A stretch of 64,000 bases of DNA from Nitrobacter hamburgensis X14 (GTDB lineage: Bacteria; Pseudomonadota; Alphaproteobacteria; Rhizobiales; Xanthobacteraceae). Shown here in pieces: positions 17,169 to 25,692 of this stretch. Below the pieces are notes generated by a model, which saw nothing but the letters and a program-made list of their open reading frames with translations, ran no database searches and was not told the DNA's origin. The number at the start of each line of letters is the position of its first letter. Position 1 is the first letter of the stretch. The translations under genes were made by a program, and so were the position numbers. The stretch is taken from positions 1,350,001-1,414,000 of the forward strand of contig NC_007964.1 in NCBI RefSeq assembly GCF_000013885.1, given 5' to 3'.

Positions 17169-17204
17169 GCCGCCGGTGTCCTTCGGGATGCTGGCGGCTT
17201 TTTT
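17169..17204 (+). terminator. Rho-independent terminator with UUCG loop
   Basis: GCCGCCGGTGTCC, TTCG, GGATGCTGGCGGC followed by six T residues. The stem is six GC pairs at the base with a few mismatches above. It would end plus-strand transcription coming through the decayed phage strip. Confidence 0.6.
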
Positions 17205-17298
17205 CGTTTTAGCGGTCTCTCGCCATCTTGCAAAAAAGCCGACCGGGCAGCTGACGGGCCTAAGACATCGACAGCCGGCCGTTCGTGATGTGGTACTG

Positions 17299-17436
17299 TC
17301 AGCGTAAAAGTCCGAGGCTGGCCGCCACAATAAATCCTACCGCGACGAGGACTGCTATAAGTCCAAAACCACCTGCGAAAAGGAACAGATTGTCAGTCGG
17401 TCCCTGGGGCATTGGGTCTTCCCTGTCTTCATCCAT
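17299..17436 (-). CDS. Small single-span membrane protein (45 aa)
   Basis: Encodes 45 residues: MDEDREDPMPQGPTDNLFLF then a hydrophobic span LIAVLVAVGFIVAASLGLL ending in R. An AAGGA lies six bases before the ATG. Acidic N-terminus, one membrane helix and short basic end give a typical tiny membrane peptide. No family recognised. It stands alone between a terminator and a plus-strand gene. Confidence 0.6.
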   Translation of the reverse strand: MDEDREDPMPQGPTDNLFLFAGGFGLIAVLVAVGFIVAASLGLLR

Positions 17437-17697
17437 GATGATCCTTACATGGTGGCGCCAACAATGTTCCTTGCGTCAGCCAGGGCCCACATACCGGCAC
17501 AGCATCCGGCATCAACGCGAAATAGCGCGATGTGTTCCCAAGTCGGCATGAACGTCCTTCCACAAAACCCGCCGGACAGGGGAGCAACAGCGGGCCAATT
17601 CGGGTCCTGGGATCGGGGTTTCTATCGATTTTACAATCCGAACATTCTTGGAACCTGCGCGCTTTCTCTCTGTTGGATTGTAGAAGGGAGAGACGAC

Positions 17698-17901
17698 GTG
17701 AGACTTGCCCTGTTAATAATCCTAGGCGTCGGAACATTGGTTGGTGCCAGCACACTCATGATGGCCCAAAACGGTGCCTATTGCTTACAGGGAGGAAAAT
17801 GGGGCTACCCCGGCAACTGCCAATTTTCGACTTATGAACAATGCATAGCAACGGCGTTAGGGACTGAATCGTCGTGCGGCAGGAATCCGCGCGTTCGATA
17901 G
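17698..17901 (+). CDS. DUF3551-family small secreted protein
   Basis: GTG start with GGGAGAG just upstream. The 67-residue product has a hydrophobic N-terminus (LALLIILGVGTLVGAS) acting as signal peptide, then YCLQGGKWGYPGNCQFSTYE, QCIATALG and NP near the end. W/YC..gG..G..nC.f.t..QC.at..G....C..NP is the DUF3551 pattern, abundant in bradyrhizobia; four cysteines suggest two disulfides in the periplasm. A longer in-frame ORF upstream has no coding character and is not used. Function unknown. Confidence 0.8.
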   Translation: MRLALLIILGVGTLVGASTLMMAQNGAYCLQGGKWGYPGNCQFSTYEQCIATALGTESSCGRNPRVR

Positions 17902-17979
17902 CGTGGAGATAGCGATCTTGGGCATTCGGCAAGGGAGCCCAGCGAAATGCGCACCGCTCGTTATAAGGAGAGGGGTGAC

Positions 17980-18129
17980 ATGAAAAGCGAAACGAAAATT
18001 AACACCGTCATGGCAGCAATTCTAACCGTGGCAACGTTTATCAGCGTCAGCGCGCTGGTATCGGCGGTTCAAAAGGCGGGCAACGGGACGACCTTACCAG
18101 CAGTGGATGAAACCAACCCCAAGAACTGA
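17980..18129 (+). CDS. Small single-span protein (49 aa)
   Basis: ATG at 17980 after a strong AGGAGAGGGG site. 49 residues: MKSETKINTVMAAILTVATF, then ISVSALVSAVQKAG and a polar tail DETNPKN. One membrane helix or an uncleaved signal. No family recognised. About 80 bp after the DUF3551 gene on the same strand, so co-transcription is possible. Confidence 0.6.
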   Translation: MKSETKINTVMAAILTVATFISVSALVSAVQKAGNGTTLPAVDETNPKN

Positions 18130-18188
18130 CGACCCACGAAGAACTTCAGACCTTTGTTTTGACGGCGTCGCTCCGGCCGGCGGGGTTT

Positions 18189-18446
18189 TTATCTGACTAG
18201 CCGGACCACATCAAAAGTCAGCACGATCAGTTGCGCGCCGCCGTATATCAAGAACGCCAAATAGAATTGCGGCTGGCTGCCGTCTGCTGCGGAGGCTAAC
18301 GCTCCCGCGACTATGACAATTATAGCGCTCACGGCATTGACGAATACGGCCTTGCCGATTGTGTCCGGCCACCTCTTGGCAGCCAGCCGAACCAGCCGCG
18401 ATATCGAGTAGGTCGCCACCAAAGCCACAACGATAAGAAAGAGCAT
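18189..18446 (-). CDS. Small two/three-span membrane protein (85 aa)
   Basis: An 85-residue very hydrophobic protein. Segments LFLIVVALVATYSISRLV, AVSAIIVIVAGALASAA and FYLAFLIYGGAQLIVLTF give three likely helices; RLAAKRWPD is a short loop. GTGAGG lies just before the ATG. It is convergent with the 49-residue gene. No known family. Confidence 0.65.
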   Translation of the reverse strand: MLFLIVVALVATYSISRLVRLAAKRWPDTIGKAVFVNAVSAIIVIVAGALASAADGSQPQFYLAFLIYGGAQLIVLTFDVVRLVR

Positions 18447-18452
18447 CGATCC

Positions 18453-18690
18453 TCACAACTTGAATCCAGAATTGGTTGCAGACCTTAACAGCTTAGCGAT
18501 CTCTTTCAAATTCCCGGTCGGGTCCTCGTCGCTGCTGAGCAGATAGGCCAGCCGCTTGTCGTTGTCTCGAGCGGCAAGCCCTGATCCTTCGCGACCCGTG
18601 CGAAGTCATCCACAGCCTTGTCATCGGCATAGCGAGACTTGGTGCGGCGGCGACCGAATTGGAGCAGCACGACGCATTCGCCTCGGCGAG
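18453..18690 (-). pseudogene. Frameshifted small hypothetical gene
   Basis: The minus strand encodes VVLLQFGRRRTKSRYADDKA then VDDFARVAKDQGL in one frame, and AARDNDKRLAYLLSSDEDPT then EIAKLLRSATNSGFKL-stop in the next. The two parts read as one protein if a single base is restored at about 18575. No obvious start. Either a recent pseudogene or a sequencing error. No family recognised. Confidence 0.5.
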
Positions 18691-18694
18691 GTAC

Positions 18695-18958
18695 TCACGA
18701 GGCAATGTCATCTGGCGTCAGGCTCGCATAGAACCGCTCCCACGCGGTCTTAAACTCGGCTTCTTCCTGACCATCAGCAGAGCCGTTGCACCGTGGCGGG
18801 ATCGGGAGCGCCACGTTGACGTTCCACGTCCAGACAGTGCCCTGCCATGATCTCTCATCGGCAAGCCTGAGCCAGCCGTAGCGGCTGCCTGAAACTTTTT
18901 GGGGACTCTCGAGTTGCTGAAAGAGGGTTATGATGCTGGATATTTTATTCCTTGCCAT
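18695..18958 (-). CDS. Hypothetical protein (87 aa)
   Basis: A soluble 87-residue protein: ISSIITLFQQLESPQKVSGS, YGWLRLADERSWQGTVWTWN and EFKTAWERFYASLTPDDIAS. Amino-acid composition and the tryptophan-rich core look genuine, unlike antisense shadows. It ends just before the frameshifted gene above and could belong with it. It is divergent from the sensor kinase, overlapping the start region of that gene. Function unknown. Confidence 0.5.
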   Translation of the reverse strand: MARNKISSIITLFQQLESPQKVSGSRYGWLRLADERSWQGTVWTWNVNVALPIPPRCNGSADGQEEAEFKTAWERFYASLTPDDIAS

Positions 18959-18993
18959 TGCGCGATAAAAGCCGACGGATTGCCGAAAGCGAT

Positions 18994-20805
18994 ATGCTAG
19001 ACCGAGCGCTGGAATTTGACTGGTCCGCGACTGACCTTGGCCCGATCGACGACTGGCCGGAATCGTTGAAAGCTACAGCCAGACTTGTTTTCTCCGCATC
19101 GACTCCTCTCGCCATTCTTGCAGGACCGACCGGGGTCTTGATCTACAACGACGCGATCAAGACAATCTTCGGCGGAATCGGCGCCGATGGCCTTGGTCGG
19201 TCGGTGCTCGACGTCCTGCCCGACGCCTCTGATTTCTATCGTGAAATCATCGCTCTATGTGCGGCTGGAGAGGCACCCTCATTTCGTGATCGGATCCTCA
19301 AGATCGACCGCAATGGCGGCAGCGAAACCGCCTGGTTCGATCTCGACTTCACACCGGTGATCGAAGGTGACGGCACCCACAGCGCCGTACTGGTCCATGC
19401 GTTCGAAACAACCGAGAAGGTCCGCGCTCTGCGAGCTCTCCAGCGCTCGGAAGAGCAGCTGCAGCTGGCGCTCGACGCGTCGGGCATGATCGGCATCTGG
19501 GATTTCGACCTGACGACCGGCATGGTCATGGTCGATGACCGATTCATAAAGCTGTTCGGTATCGAGGGAGCGCGAAGTTCCGAGGGCACTCCGCTCGCGG
19601 CATTCACAGAGCGTATTGATATTGACGACCGCGATCGTGTCATCCGCGAAATCGATGCCGCGATCAAGACCGGCGCCGATTTCCGGTCGCAATATCGTGT
19701 GTCCGACAGTGCCGGCAAGATGCATTCGGTTCTCGCATCCGGTCGGGTGATCAATGATGCCGCAGGCAAACCCGTACGTTTCCCGGGAGTCGCGGTGGAA
19801 GTGACCGCACAGGTGGAGGCAAACGCTGCGCTTATCGCAAGCGAAGTGCGTTTCCGTACCCTTGCGGACACCATCCCGCAGATCATCTGGAGTTCCGACG
19901 GCGATGGACGACACGATTATTTCAGCAACAGATGGAACGAATTCACCGGGCTAAACCCTGCTGCCGACGCCGATATCTGGAAAGATCTCATTCACCCCGA
20001 AGATAGGGAGCGGGTCTTCGCCGTCTGGAGCAATTCGCGGGAGACCGGCAAACCCTATGAGATCGAATACCGCTTCCGTCACCATAGCGGCGTGTATCGG
20101 TGGCTTTTAGTCATGGCCCTACCACAGCGGAATGCGAACGGGCACATCAGCCGCTGGTTTGGCACGAGCACTGACATTCATGAAGTCAAGCTCATTGCTG
20201 TCGAGCGTGAAATCATCGCGCATGAACTCCATCATCGCATCAAGAATCTGTTTTCCATATTCGGCGCGCTGGTCAATCTGTCGGCGCGCTCTGCGCAGAA
20301 CGTCGGAACCTACGCTACCGATTTGACCGGCCGGATCATGGCGCTCAGCAAGGCTCATGATTTCGTGCGGCCTACATCAGCGCTTTTGGCGGCGCAGACT
20401 CTCCAAGCGCTCGTGCAACGCCTTCTCAGTCCCTATGCGGGCGCGCATGGATCACGGCTGTTCTGTGAGGGAGAGGACGTCCCGCTCAGCGAGGGCGCCG
20501 CAACATCCTTCGCGCTGGTCTTTCATGAGCTTGCCACCAATGCTGCGAAATATGGCGCCCTTTCTGTCCCGGATGGCCACGTTCTACTCAAGACTCAGTT
20601 GGAGGGTGGCCGCTTGCAGACGACCTGGAAAGAAACAGGATCGACAGCGATCGATGGATCATCCACCTTGGGAGGCTTTGGGTCGAAGCTTCTCACGCTG
20701 ATGGTGGAAGGGCAGATGCACGGCAAGGTCGAACGGCATTGGGAAGCTGATGGACTGAGGGTCGAGATCGATATTCCCGCCCAATCCATTGTACCCATAC
20801 GATGA
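18994..20805 (+). CDS. PAS-domain sensor histidine kinase, HWE/HisKA_2 type
   Basis: A 603-residue soluble kinase without membrane segments. Three PAS-like modules occupy about residues 5-150, 150-280 and 285-400, the last with IWSSDGDGRHDYFSNRWNEF and a PAC motif WFGTSTDIHEVK. The phosphoacceptor box HELHHRIKNLFS is near residue 410, ATP-binding HELATNAAKYGALS near 510, and GGFGSKLL is the G-box; TTWKETG has the W-E pair of HWE kinases. A TTG 14 codons upstream is an alternative start. No response regulator lies next to it. Such orphans often act in light or general stress signalling in alphaproteobacteria. Confidence 0.88.
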   Translation: MLDRALEFDWSATDLGPIDDWPESLKATARLVFSASTPLAILAGPTGVLIYNDAIKTIFGGIGADGLGRSVLDVLPDASDFYREIIALCAAGEAPSFRDRILKIDRNGGSETAWFDLDFTPVIEGDGTHSAVLVHAFETTEKVRALRALQRSEEQLQLALDASGMIGIWDFDLTTGMVMVDDRFIKLFGIEGARSSEGTPLAAFTERIDIDDRDRVIREIDAAIKTGADFRSQYRVSDSAGKMHSVLASGRVINDAAGKPVRFPGVAVEVTAQVEANAALIASEVRFRTLADTIPQIIWSSDGDGRHDYFSNRWNEFTGLNPAADADIWKDLIHPEDRERVFAVWSNSRETGKPYEIEYRFRHHSGVYRWLLVMALPQRNANGHISRWFGTSTDIHEVKLIAVEREIIAHELHHRIKNLFSIFGALVNLSARSAQNVGTYATDLTGRIMALSKAHDFVRPTSALLAAQTLQALVQRLLSPYAGAHGSRLFCEGEDVPLSEGAATSFALVFHELATNAAKYGALSVPDGHVLLKTQLEGGRLQTTWKETGSTAIDGSSTLGGFGSKLLTLMVEGQMHGKVERHWEADGLRVEIDIPAQSIVPIR

Positions 20806-21070
20806 CAGTGGTTGTGACGAAAGCCCAAGTGAGCGGTGACATGCATCACCCATCGGCCGCCCCGGGCGATCCACAAATGCCGGTACTTCTCCCAATCATC
20901 GACCAGAATATCTGAAAGCCTCAACGCAGGACGCTGCCAAGGTCAGCAAAAGCCATCGCAGCACCGCAGCTATCGGGCCGCAGCTATTCGACGCAGTGTT
21001 TCAGTAATTATCGCGTCACGGGTGACGTCTGACCTCACGCCAGGCCGCGCGCGGCTGCGGACTGGAGGAC
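20806..21070. other. Non-coding interval
   Basis: I see no gene, repeat or clear promoter here. Open frames are short and have no coding character. Confidence 0.4.
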
Positions 21071-21235
21071 CTAGGGCCAATCGACATTCAGGATTCCCAA
21101 AGCGGCGGTCGCACCCTGGAGCTGGTCACGTATACGCCCGGCAATGGCGCGATAGATCGCTGCATGCGGACCGTTAAGTTCGCTCTCCACCACCGGATGA
21201 CCCGAATCGGACGCGAATCGACATGTGAAGGATGA
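21071..21235 (-). pseudogene. Remnant: Mrp/ApbC P-loop ATPase C-terminus, frameshifted
   Basis: Minus-strand frame ending at 21071 reads ASDSGHPVVESELNGPHAAI then YRAIAGRIRDQLQGA. SD.G.PVV.se.dgphA..YR.IA..v...l.ga is the end of Mrp/NBP35-type Fe-S carrier ATPases. Just before it the matching HMSIR lies one base out of frame. The P-loop domain is absent, so this is a stranded gene end; the intact mrp is not in the window. Confidence 0.6.
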
Positions 21236-21523
21236 TCTGGCCACACTGAATGTCGATTGGCCTAGCTCTCGGCATTGCGCCCTTTCAGGGCAGCGAGTGC
21301 CTGTCCGGCAATCGGGATGAATCGAGGTGGCCCTGCCTGTCCATGATCCGCGCGGAAGATTTCCGCATCGAAACAGGCCGTTATCGGCCTGTCCGGATTG
21401 ACATCGCCGGGCTCCATGGCTTAGAAATCGCGCGTCCGGGCGGCTTGGCCGCGAGCCGGGAAGATCATGTTTTGCTGTTTTCGGCCTGTCGCATACGGCC
21501 TTTGGAAAATCAGGAACGTTCCC
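21236..21523. other. rpmJ upstream region with a perfect hairpin
   Basis: No gene. Bases 21373-21392 form a perfect 8-bp stem, ACAGGCCG TTAT CGGCCTGT, without a T run. It lies about 130 bp before rpmJ and could be a leader structure or merely a stranded repeat. Confidence 0.35.
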
Positions 21524-21649
21524 ATGAAGGTCCGTAACTCGCTGAAATCGCTGCGTGCGCGTCATCGGGACAACCGTCTGGTCCGCCGCAAGGGCCGGGT
21601 CTATGTGATCAACAAGACCCAGCGCCGTTTCAAGGCTCGTCAGGGCTGA
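21524..21649 (+). CDS. rpmJ: 50S ribosomal protein L36
   Basis: A 41-residue basic protein, MKVRNSLKSLRARHRDNRLV then RRKGRVYVINKTQRRFKARQ, which is the cysteine-free (C-minus) alphaproteobacterial form of L36, slightly longer than the zinc-binding 37-38 residue form. It sits as a single gene. It is too short to depend on other evidence, but the sequence is unmistakable. Confidence 0.96.
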   Translation: MKVRNSLKSLRARHRDNRLVRRKGRVYVINKTQRRFKARQG

Positions 21650-21737
21650 TTCACGCGCATCGCGCCACAGTCGTCCGTAATCCGTCATCACAGCTCTTCG
21701 ACGCGCCTGCGCTTTGCGGCGCGTTTCGTTGTATTTT

Positions 21738-21840
21738 TAGCGTTTCGCTTCTGACGGAATCAGAAGCGGGGCTCTATGATTTTGATTTGACGCGTTTTCT
21801 TCACGCAAACCGGTACCCACTTCGCTCGAAAACGCTATAG
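21738..21840 (-). repeat. Interspersed palindromic repeat, copy A (short-spacer form)
   Basis: Element of ~103 bp. One end is TAGCGTTTTCGAGCGAAGTG on the minus strand, the middle has ACGCGTC, and the other end is an imperfect hairpin of CGCTTCTGA and TCAGAAGCG. It lies between rpmJ and the TPR gene. Same family at 22661, 24191, 35439, 38006, 40495, 41519 and 50509. Confidence 0.85.
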
Positions 21841-21882
21841 TATTTCGCTTGAGAAGCTCGCCTGATTGTCTGGACTTCGCGA

Positions 21883-22557
21883 ATGCCACAGAGATTCCCC
21901 GCGATCGGGTGGTTTTGCCTCGCAATTCTGCTCGCCGTCGCTGGAGCCCTGATGCCTGCGGTCGCGTCCGCCCAGGCTCCGCCGCACAGCGGCCCGCAGC
22001 TTGCGCCGCCCGAGACCGCTCAGCCCAACGAGTTGCCGGAGCCGACCTCGAAGCTACCGGGAATCCCCAAGGATCAGGTCCGCGGACTCGATTTCCTGTT
22101 CGGCGCTCTCAAGGCCGCACCGGACGAGGAGAGCGCGAGCCATGTCGAAGCGCGGATCCTGGCGCTGTGGAGTCGGACTTCGAGCGACACGACGGTACTT
22201 TTGATGCAGCGGGTGAAGGTTGCGACGGACGCCCAACAGTTCGGCATTGCGCTCAAGTTGCTCGACGCGGTGTTGAATCTGCATCCCGATTACATCGAGG
22301 GATGGAGCCAGCGGGCGACACTGTACTACATGCGGAACGACTACCAGCGTTCGCTTGAGGACATCGAGCAGGTGTTGATCCGCGAGCCGCGCCACTTCGG
22401 GGCGCTCGCAGGTCTCGGCATGATCATGCAGGAGCTTGGCGACGACAGGCGCGCGCTCGATGCCTTCCGCAAGGCGCTCGCCGTCAATCCCCATCTCGCG
22501 AACGTGCGGGAGCTGGTCAAGACGCTGACCGAAAAGGTCGAGGGGCGCGATATCTGA
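21883..22557 (+). CDS. Periplasmic TPR-repeat protein
   Basis: A 224-residue protein with signal peptide (IGWFCLAILLAVAGALMPAV, cleavage after ASAQA near residue 31), a proline-rich linker, then TPR-like helices from about residue 70: LLDAVLNLHPDYIEGWSQRA, LEDIEQVLIREPRHFGALAG and ALDAFRKALAVNPHLA. Likely a scaffold in the periplasm. No partner is evident from neighbours. Confidence 0.85.
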   Translation: MPQRFPAIGWFCLAILLAVAGALMPAVASAQAPPHSGPQLAPPETAQPNELPEPTSKLPGIPKDQVRGLDFLFGALKAAPDEESASHVEARILALWSRTSSDTTVLLMQRVKVATDAQQFGIALKLLDAVLNLHPDYIEGWSQRATLYYMRNDYQRSLEDIEQVLIREPRHFGALAGLGMIMQELGDDRRALDAFRKALAVNPHLANVRELVKTLTEKVEGRDI

Positions 22558-22660
22558 TATTTGCGGGTCCGCAGAGGAGGCCCGCGACCGCAGCGTGGTT
22601 TGGCGTAGTCTCGGCGCGCGTGTCAGCGCGCCGCGGTGCTGACTTTGGCCACGACCAATC

Positions 22661-22785
22661 TAGAGCCTTTCCGCTTCTACGGAACAGAAGCGAAGCGGGG
22701 CTCTGTGATTTTGATTTAACGCACGCGAACCGGTATCCATCCTCGGGTCAAGCCCGAGGACATGCTTCGCTCGAAAACGCTTTAA
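22661..22785 (-). repeat. Interspersed palindromic repeat, copy B (long form with GC hairpin)
   Basis: Same element as copy A but the centre carries a self-complementary insert, TCCTCGGG TCAA GCCCGAGGA. Its terminal TAA (minus strand, 22784-22782) is the stop codon of the small gene at 22782-22943. Confidence 0.85.
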
Positions 22786-22943
22786 TGCAATGTCTTGCCT
22801 TCGCGCGCCGCCGCGTAAAGCCGCTGCAGCTCATCCTCCAGCCGCTCGTTGACCATCAGCAGCGCCATCAGCGCGCCGCGAATGTCGCCGTCGCATGACG
22901 CCACGATCTCGTCGATCACGGCTTCGCCTGCTTCAAAACTCAT
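22782..22943 (-). CDS. Small conserved-looking protein (53 aa)
   Basis: 53 residues: MSFEAGEAVIDEIVASCDGD then IRGALMALLMVNERLEDELQ and RLYAAAREGKTLH. Amphipathic helical, no signal or membrane segment; the charge pattern suggests a small helical bundle or coiled coil. GGAGTG lies before the ATG. The stop codon is provided by the end of a palindromic repeat, so the natural 3-prime end may have been altered by its insertion. Function unknown. Confidence 0.65.
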   Translation of the reverse strand: MSFEAGEAVIDEIVASCDGDIRGALMALLMVNERLEDELQRLYAAAREGKTLH

Positions 22944-23147
22944 CTGATACACTCCGGTTCAAGCCGCCTCACTCTCCAGCGAGAATATGAATAATTTCTG
23001 CGAGCCGATTCGTGTTCCTGTGGATAATGTGGATAAACAAGCCTGATTGGGGCGGAAGGCCGAAGCGCGCCGGGCCCAATCCCGGATGCTCGATGTTCTC
23101 GCTGGTATCGCGGTTCGAAAGAGGTTCGCGCGCTCCGCCTTATCTCA

Positions 23148-24176
23148 TTGGTACGAAAGGTCTTTCTGATTTTATTCATGATCGTTGTCGTTATCGCCGC
23201 GACGCTGGCGGCTCTGGCGCTGATTACGCAGGCCGGCGTGCTTGTCCTCAACCGCATGCATTCAGCGGCAGGCAAAATAATCGGCGTCGCCGGGGCGCGA
23301 ATTCACGTCGTGGACATCGGGCCGCGCGATAGCGATGTGCCGCCGGTCGTGATGATCCATGGCGCGAGTTCGAATCTGGAAACGATGCGCCTGCCGGTCG
23401 GGGACATGCTGGCGAAAAACCGTCGCGTCATCCTGATCGACCGGCCGGGTCATGGCTGGAGCAGCCGCGACCGGCTGTCGGATTCCACGCCCTCGGTTCA
23501 AGCTCGCATGATCGAGGAGGCGCTCGGCAAGCTCGGCGTGACCGGGGCTGTCCTCGTCGTGCATTCGTGGGCCGGCTCGCTCGGTTCGCTGATGGCGCTG
23601 AACTATCCGCAACGCGTCGCCGGTCTGGTGATGCTGGCGCCGGTCGCCTATCCGTGGCCGGGCGGGGTCGGCGCCTACAACAAAGTCGTCACCACACCGG
23701 TGATCGGACCGCTGCTGGCCTACACCATCACGTTGCCATTGGGGCTGGCACTGGTCCGGCCCGGAACGCGCAGCGTCTTCCTGCCGCAGGCCATGCCGCT
23801 CGATTACGTCAGGGCCGCCGCGATTGCGCTGGTGCTCAGGCCACGCGAGTTTCTTGCAAATGCGCGCGATCTCGTCATGCTCAAGGCGGCGGTCGCCGGG
23901 CAGGCGCCGCGTTACGCAGCCATCAAGGTTCCGACGGTCGTTATCCACGGGGATGCGGACGAGACCGTGTCGCTCGACATCCATTCGCGCCCGTTCGCCG
24001 CGGCGGTGCCCGGCGCGAATTTGATCGTGCTGCCCGGCGTCGGGCATATGGTGCAGAACGCGGTGCCGGGTCTGGTCGTCCGCGAGATCGAGCAGATGGC
24101 TGCCGCGCCGCAACGGCTTGTTGGCCGGCCCGAGCCGACAGGCGAACATCAGCGCCCTATGCGGCAGCTACCCTAG
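23148..24176 (+). CDS. Membrane-anchored alpha/beta hydrolase
   Basis: A 342-residue alpha/beta-fold hydrolase with an N-terminal membrane anchor (FLILFMIVVVIAATLAALAL). The oxyanion-hole stretch is VVMIHGASSN near residue 67, the nucleophile elbow VVHSWAGS (serine) near 135, the acid aspartate in HGDADETV near 270 and the histidine in LPGVGHMVQ near 300. The ORF begins with TTG; an ATG ten codons later is an equally possible start. It is convergent with pyk and separated from it only by a palindromic repeat. Ester or lactone substrate unknown. Confidence 0.87.
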   Translation: MVRKVFLILFMIVVVIAATLAALALITQAGVLVLNRMHSAAGKIIGVAGARIHVVDIGPRDSDVPPVVMIHGASSNLETMRLPVGDMLAKNRRVILIDRPGHGWSSRDRLSDSTPSVQARMIEEALGKLGVTGAVLVVHSWAGSLGSLMALNYPQRVAGLVMLAPVAYPWPGGVGAYNKVVTTPVIGPLLAYTITLPLGLALVRPGTRSVFLPQAMPLDYVRAAAIALVLRPREFLANARDLVMLKAAVAGQAPRYAAIKVPTVVIHGDADETVSLDIHSRPFAAAVPGANLIVLPGVGHMVQNAVPGLVVREIEQMAAAPQRLVGRPEPTGEHQRPMRQLP

Positions 24177-24190
24177 CCTAGTGTGAGCTT

Positions 24191-24258
24191 CTCTTCACGC
24201 GAACCGGTATCCATCCTCGGGTCAAGCCCGAGGACATGCTTCGCTCGAAAACGCTCTA
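24191..24258 (-). repeat. Interspersed palindromic repeat, copy C (truncated long form)
   Basis: Contains the TAGAGCGTTTTCGAGCGAAG end and the CCTCGGG/CCCGAGG hairpin, but lacks the CGCTTCTGA hairpin end. Its terminal TAG on the minus strand (24258-24256) is the stop codon of pyk. Confidence 0.85.
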
Positions 24259-25692
24259 AACGCCGGTTTCGCCGTTCGGACCGACGAAGGCGATGCGTGT
24301 CATGTTGGTCGCGCCGGGCGTGCCGAGCGGCACACCCGCCACGATGATGATGCGCTGGCCTGCCTTGGCAAATCCGTCGCGGAAAGCGATCGAGCCGGCG
24401 CGATCGACCATATCGTCCTGGTCGTGGGCGTCTTCCGCGACCACGCAATGCACGCCCCACACCACCGCCAGCTTGCGGCCGGTCGCGAGGTTCGGGGTGA
24501 TGGCGACCACGGGCGGCTTCGGACGTTCGCGCGCCACACGCAGCGCCGTCGACCCGGAACTGGTCCAGCAGATGATTGCGGAGAGGTCGAGTGTTTCGGC
24601 GATCTGCCGGGCGGCGTCGGCGATGGCGTCGCCGACAGTGGGCTCCGGCTGGGGGCGCTGCGCGTTGAGCACGCCGCGATAGGTCGGGTCGCGCTCCACC
24701 TCTTCGCCGATCCGGTTCATGGTCGCGATGGCTTCGACCGGGTATTTTCCGGCCGCTGACTCGGCGGAGAGCATGATGGCGTCGGCGCCTTCGTAAACTG
24801 CGGTGGCGACGTCGGAGACTTCGGCGCGGGTCGGCACCGGCGACAGGATCATCGATTCCAGCATTTGCGTCGCGATCACGACCGGCTTGCCGGCGCGCCG
24901 CGCCAGCCGTGTCATCTGCTTCTGAAGACCGGGCACCTGTTCGAGCGGCAGTTCGACGCCGAGATCGCCGCGCGCGACCATCAGGGCATCCGCCATTTCG
25001 ATGATTTCGGGCAGCCGGTCGATGGCCTGCGGTTTCTCGATCTTGGCCATCACCGAGGCGCGGCCACGGATCATCTTCTTGGCTTCGGCCACATCGTCGG
25101 CGCGCTGCACGAACGACAGCGCGATCCAGTCGACGCCGGCTTCCAGCGCCGCGTCGAGATCGGAACGGTCCTTCGGCGTCATCGCCGACATAGGCAAATC
25201 GGTATCGGGCAGGCTGACCCCCTTGCGGTCGGACATCCTGCCGCCGACGACGACGCGGGTCACGGCGCACCCGGGCGAGGTTTCCTCGGCGATCAGACGC
25301 ACCTTGCCGTCGTCGAGCAGCAGCGTGTGACCGGGGCGCAGCGCCGCCAGGATTTCCGGGTGCGGAAGGTGAACCCGGGTCTTGTCCCCGGGGCTGTTGT
25401 CGGAATCCAGCACGAACGTGTCGCCATTGCTCAACTGGATGGGGCCATCGGCAAACGAGCCGATCCGGAGCTTGGGTCCCTGCAGGTCGACCAGGATGCC
25501 GATCGGGCGACCGTAGCTGCCCTCGACATTGCGGATCGTCGCCACCAGCTCGCGCATCTTGTCATGCGTGGTGTGGCTCATGTTGATGCGGAACACGTCG
25601 GCACCCGCCTCGAACAGGCGGCGGACCATGGCGCTGTCGGATGAAGCCGGTCCGAGCGTGGCGAGGATCTTAATACGGCGCAGACGTCTCAT
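24256..25692 (-). CDS. pyk: Pyruvate kinase
   Basis: Converts phosphoenolpyruvate and ADP to pyruvate and ATP, last step of glycolysis. 478 residues, the usual length. Visible marks: RIKILATLGPASS at the N-terminus, DVFRINMSHTTHD near 33, DLQGPKLRIG near 65, ASVMAKIEKPQAID (active-site lysine) near 215 and ARGDLGVELPLEQVP near 240, with MLESMILSPVPTRAEVSDVA near 280. Start at 25692 because its ATGA overlaps the stop of the upstream DUF1036 gene. The stop codon TAG is formed by a palindromic repeat. The natural C-terminus may therefore have been changed. Confidence 0.96.
   Translation of the reverse strand: MRRLRRIKILATLGPASSDSAMVRRLFEAGADVFRINMSHTTHDKMRELVATIRNVEGSYGRPIGILVDLQGPKLRIGSFADGPIQLSNGDTFVLDSDNSPGDKTRVHLPHPEILAALRPGHTLLLDDGKVRLIAEETSPGCAVTRVVVGGRMSDRKGVSLPDTDLPMSAMTPKDRSDLDAALEAGVDWIALSFVQRADDVAEAKKMIRGRASVMAKIEKPQAIDRLPEIIEMADALMVARGDLGVELPLEQVPGLQKQMTRLARRAGKPVVIATQMLESMILSPVPTRAEVSDVATAVYEGADAIMLSAESAAGKYPVEAIATMNRIGEEVERDPTYRGVLNAQRPQPEPTVGDAIADAARQIAETLDLSAIICWTSSGSTALRVARERPKPPVVAITPNLATGRKLAVVWGVHCVVAEDAHDQDDMVDRAGSIAFRDGFAKAGQRIIIVAGVPLGTPGATNMTRIAFVGPNGETGV

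Noticed and set aside
16436..17212. 258-codon plus-strand frame with a good ribosome site
   Set aside because: Sequence is low complexity, Arg/Ser/Pro rich, without domain, and runs through a hairpin terminator. Probably decayed phage genes.
21373..21392. Hairpin before rpmJ as a riboswitch or ribosomal leader
   Set aside because: The stem is perfect but isolated, with no T run and no match to a known leader; kept only as a note.
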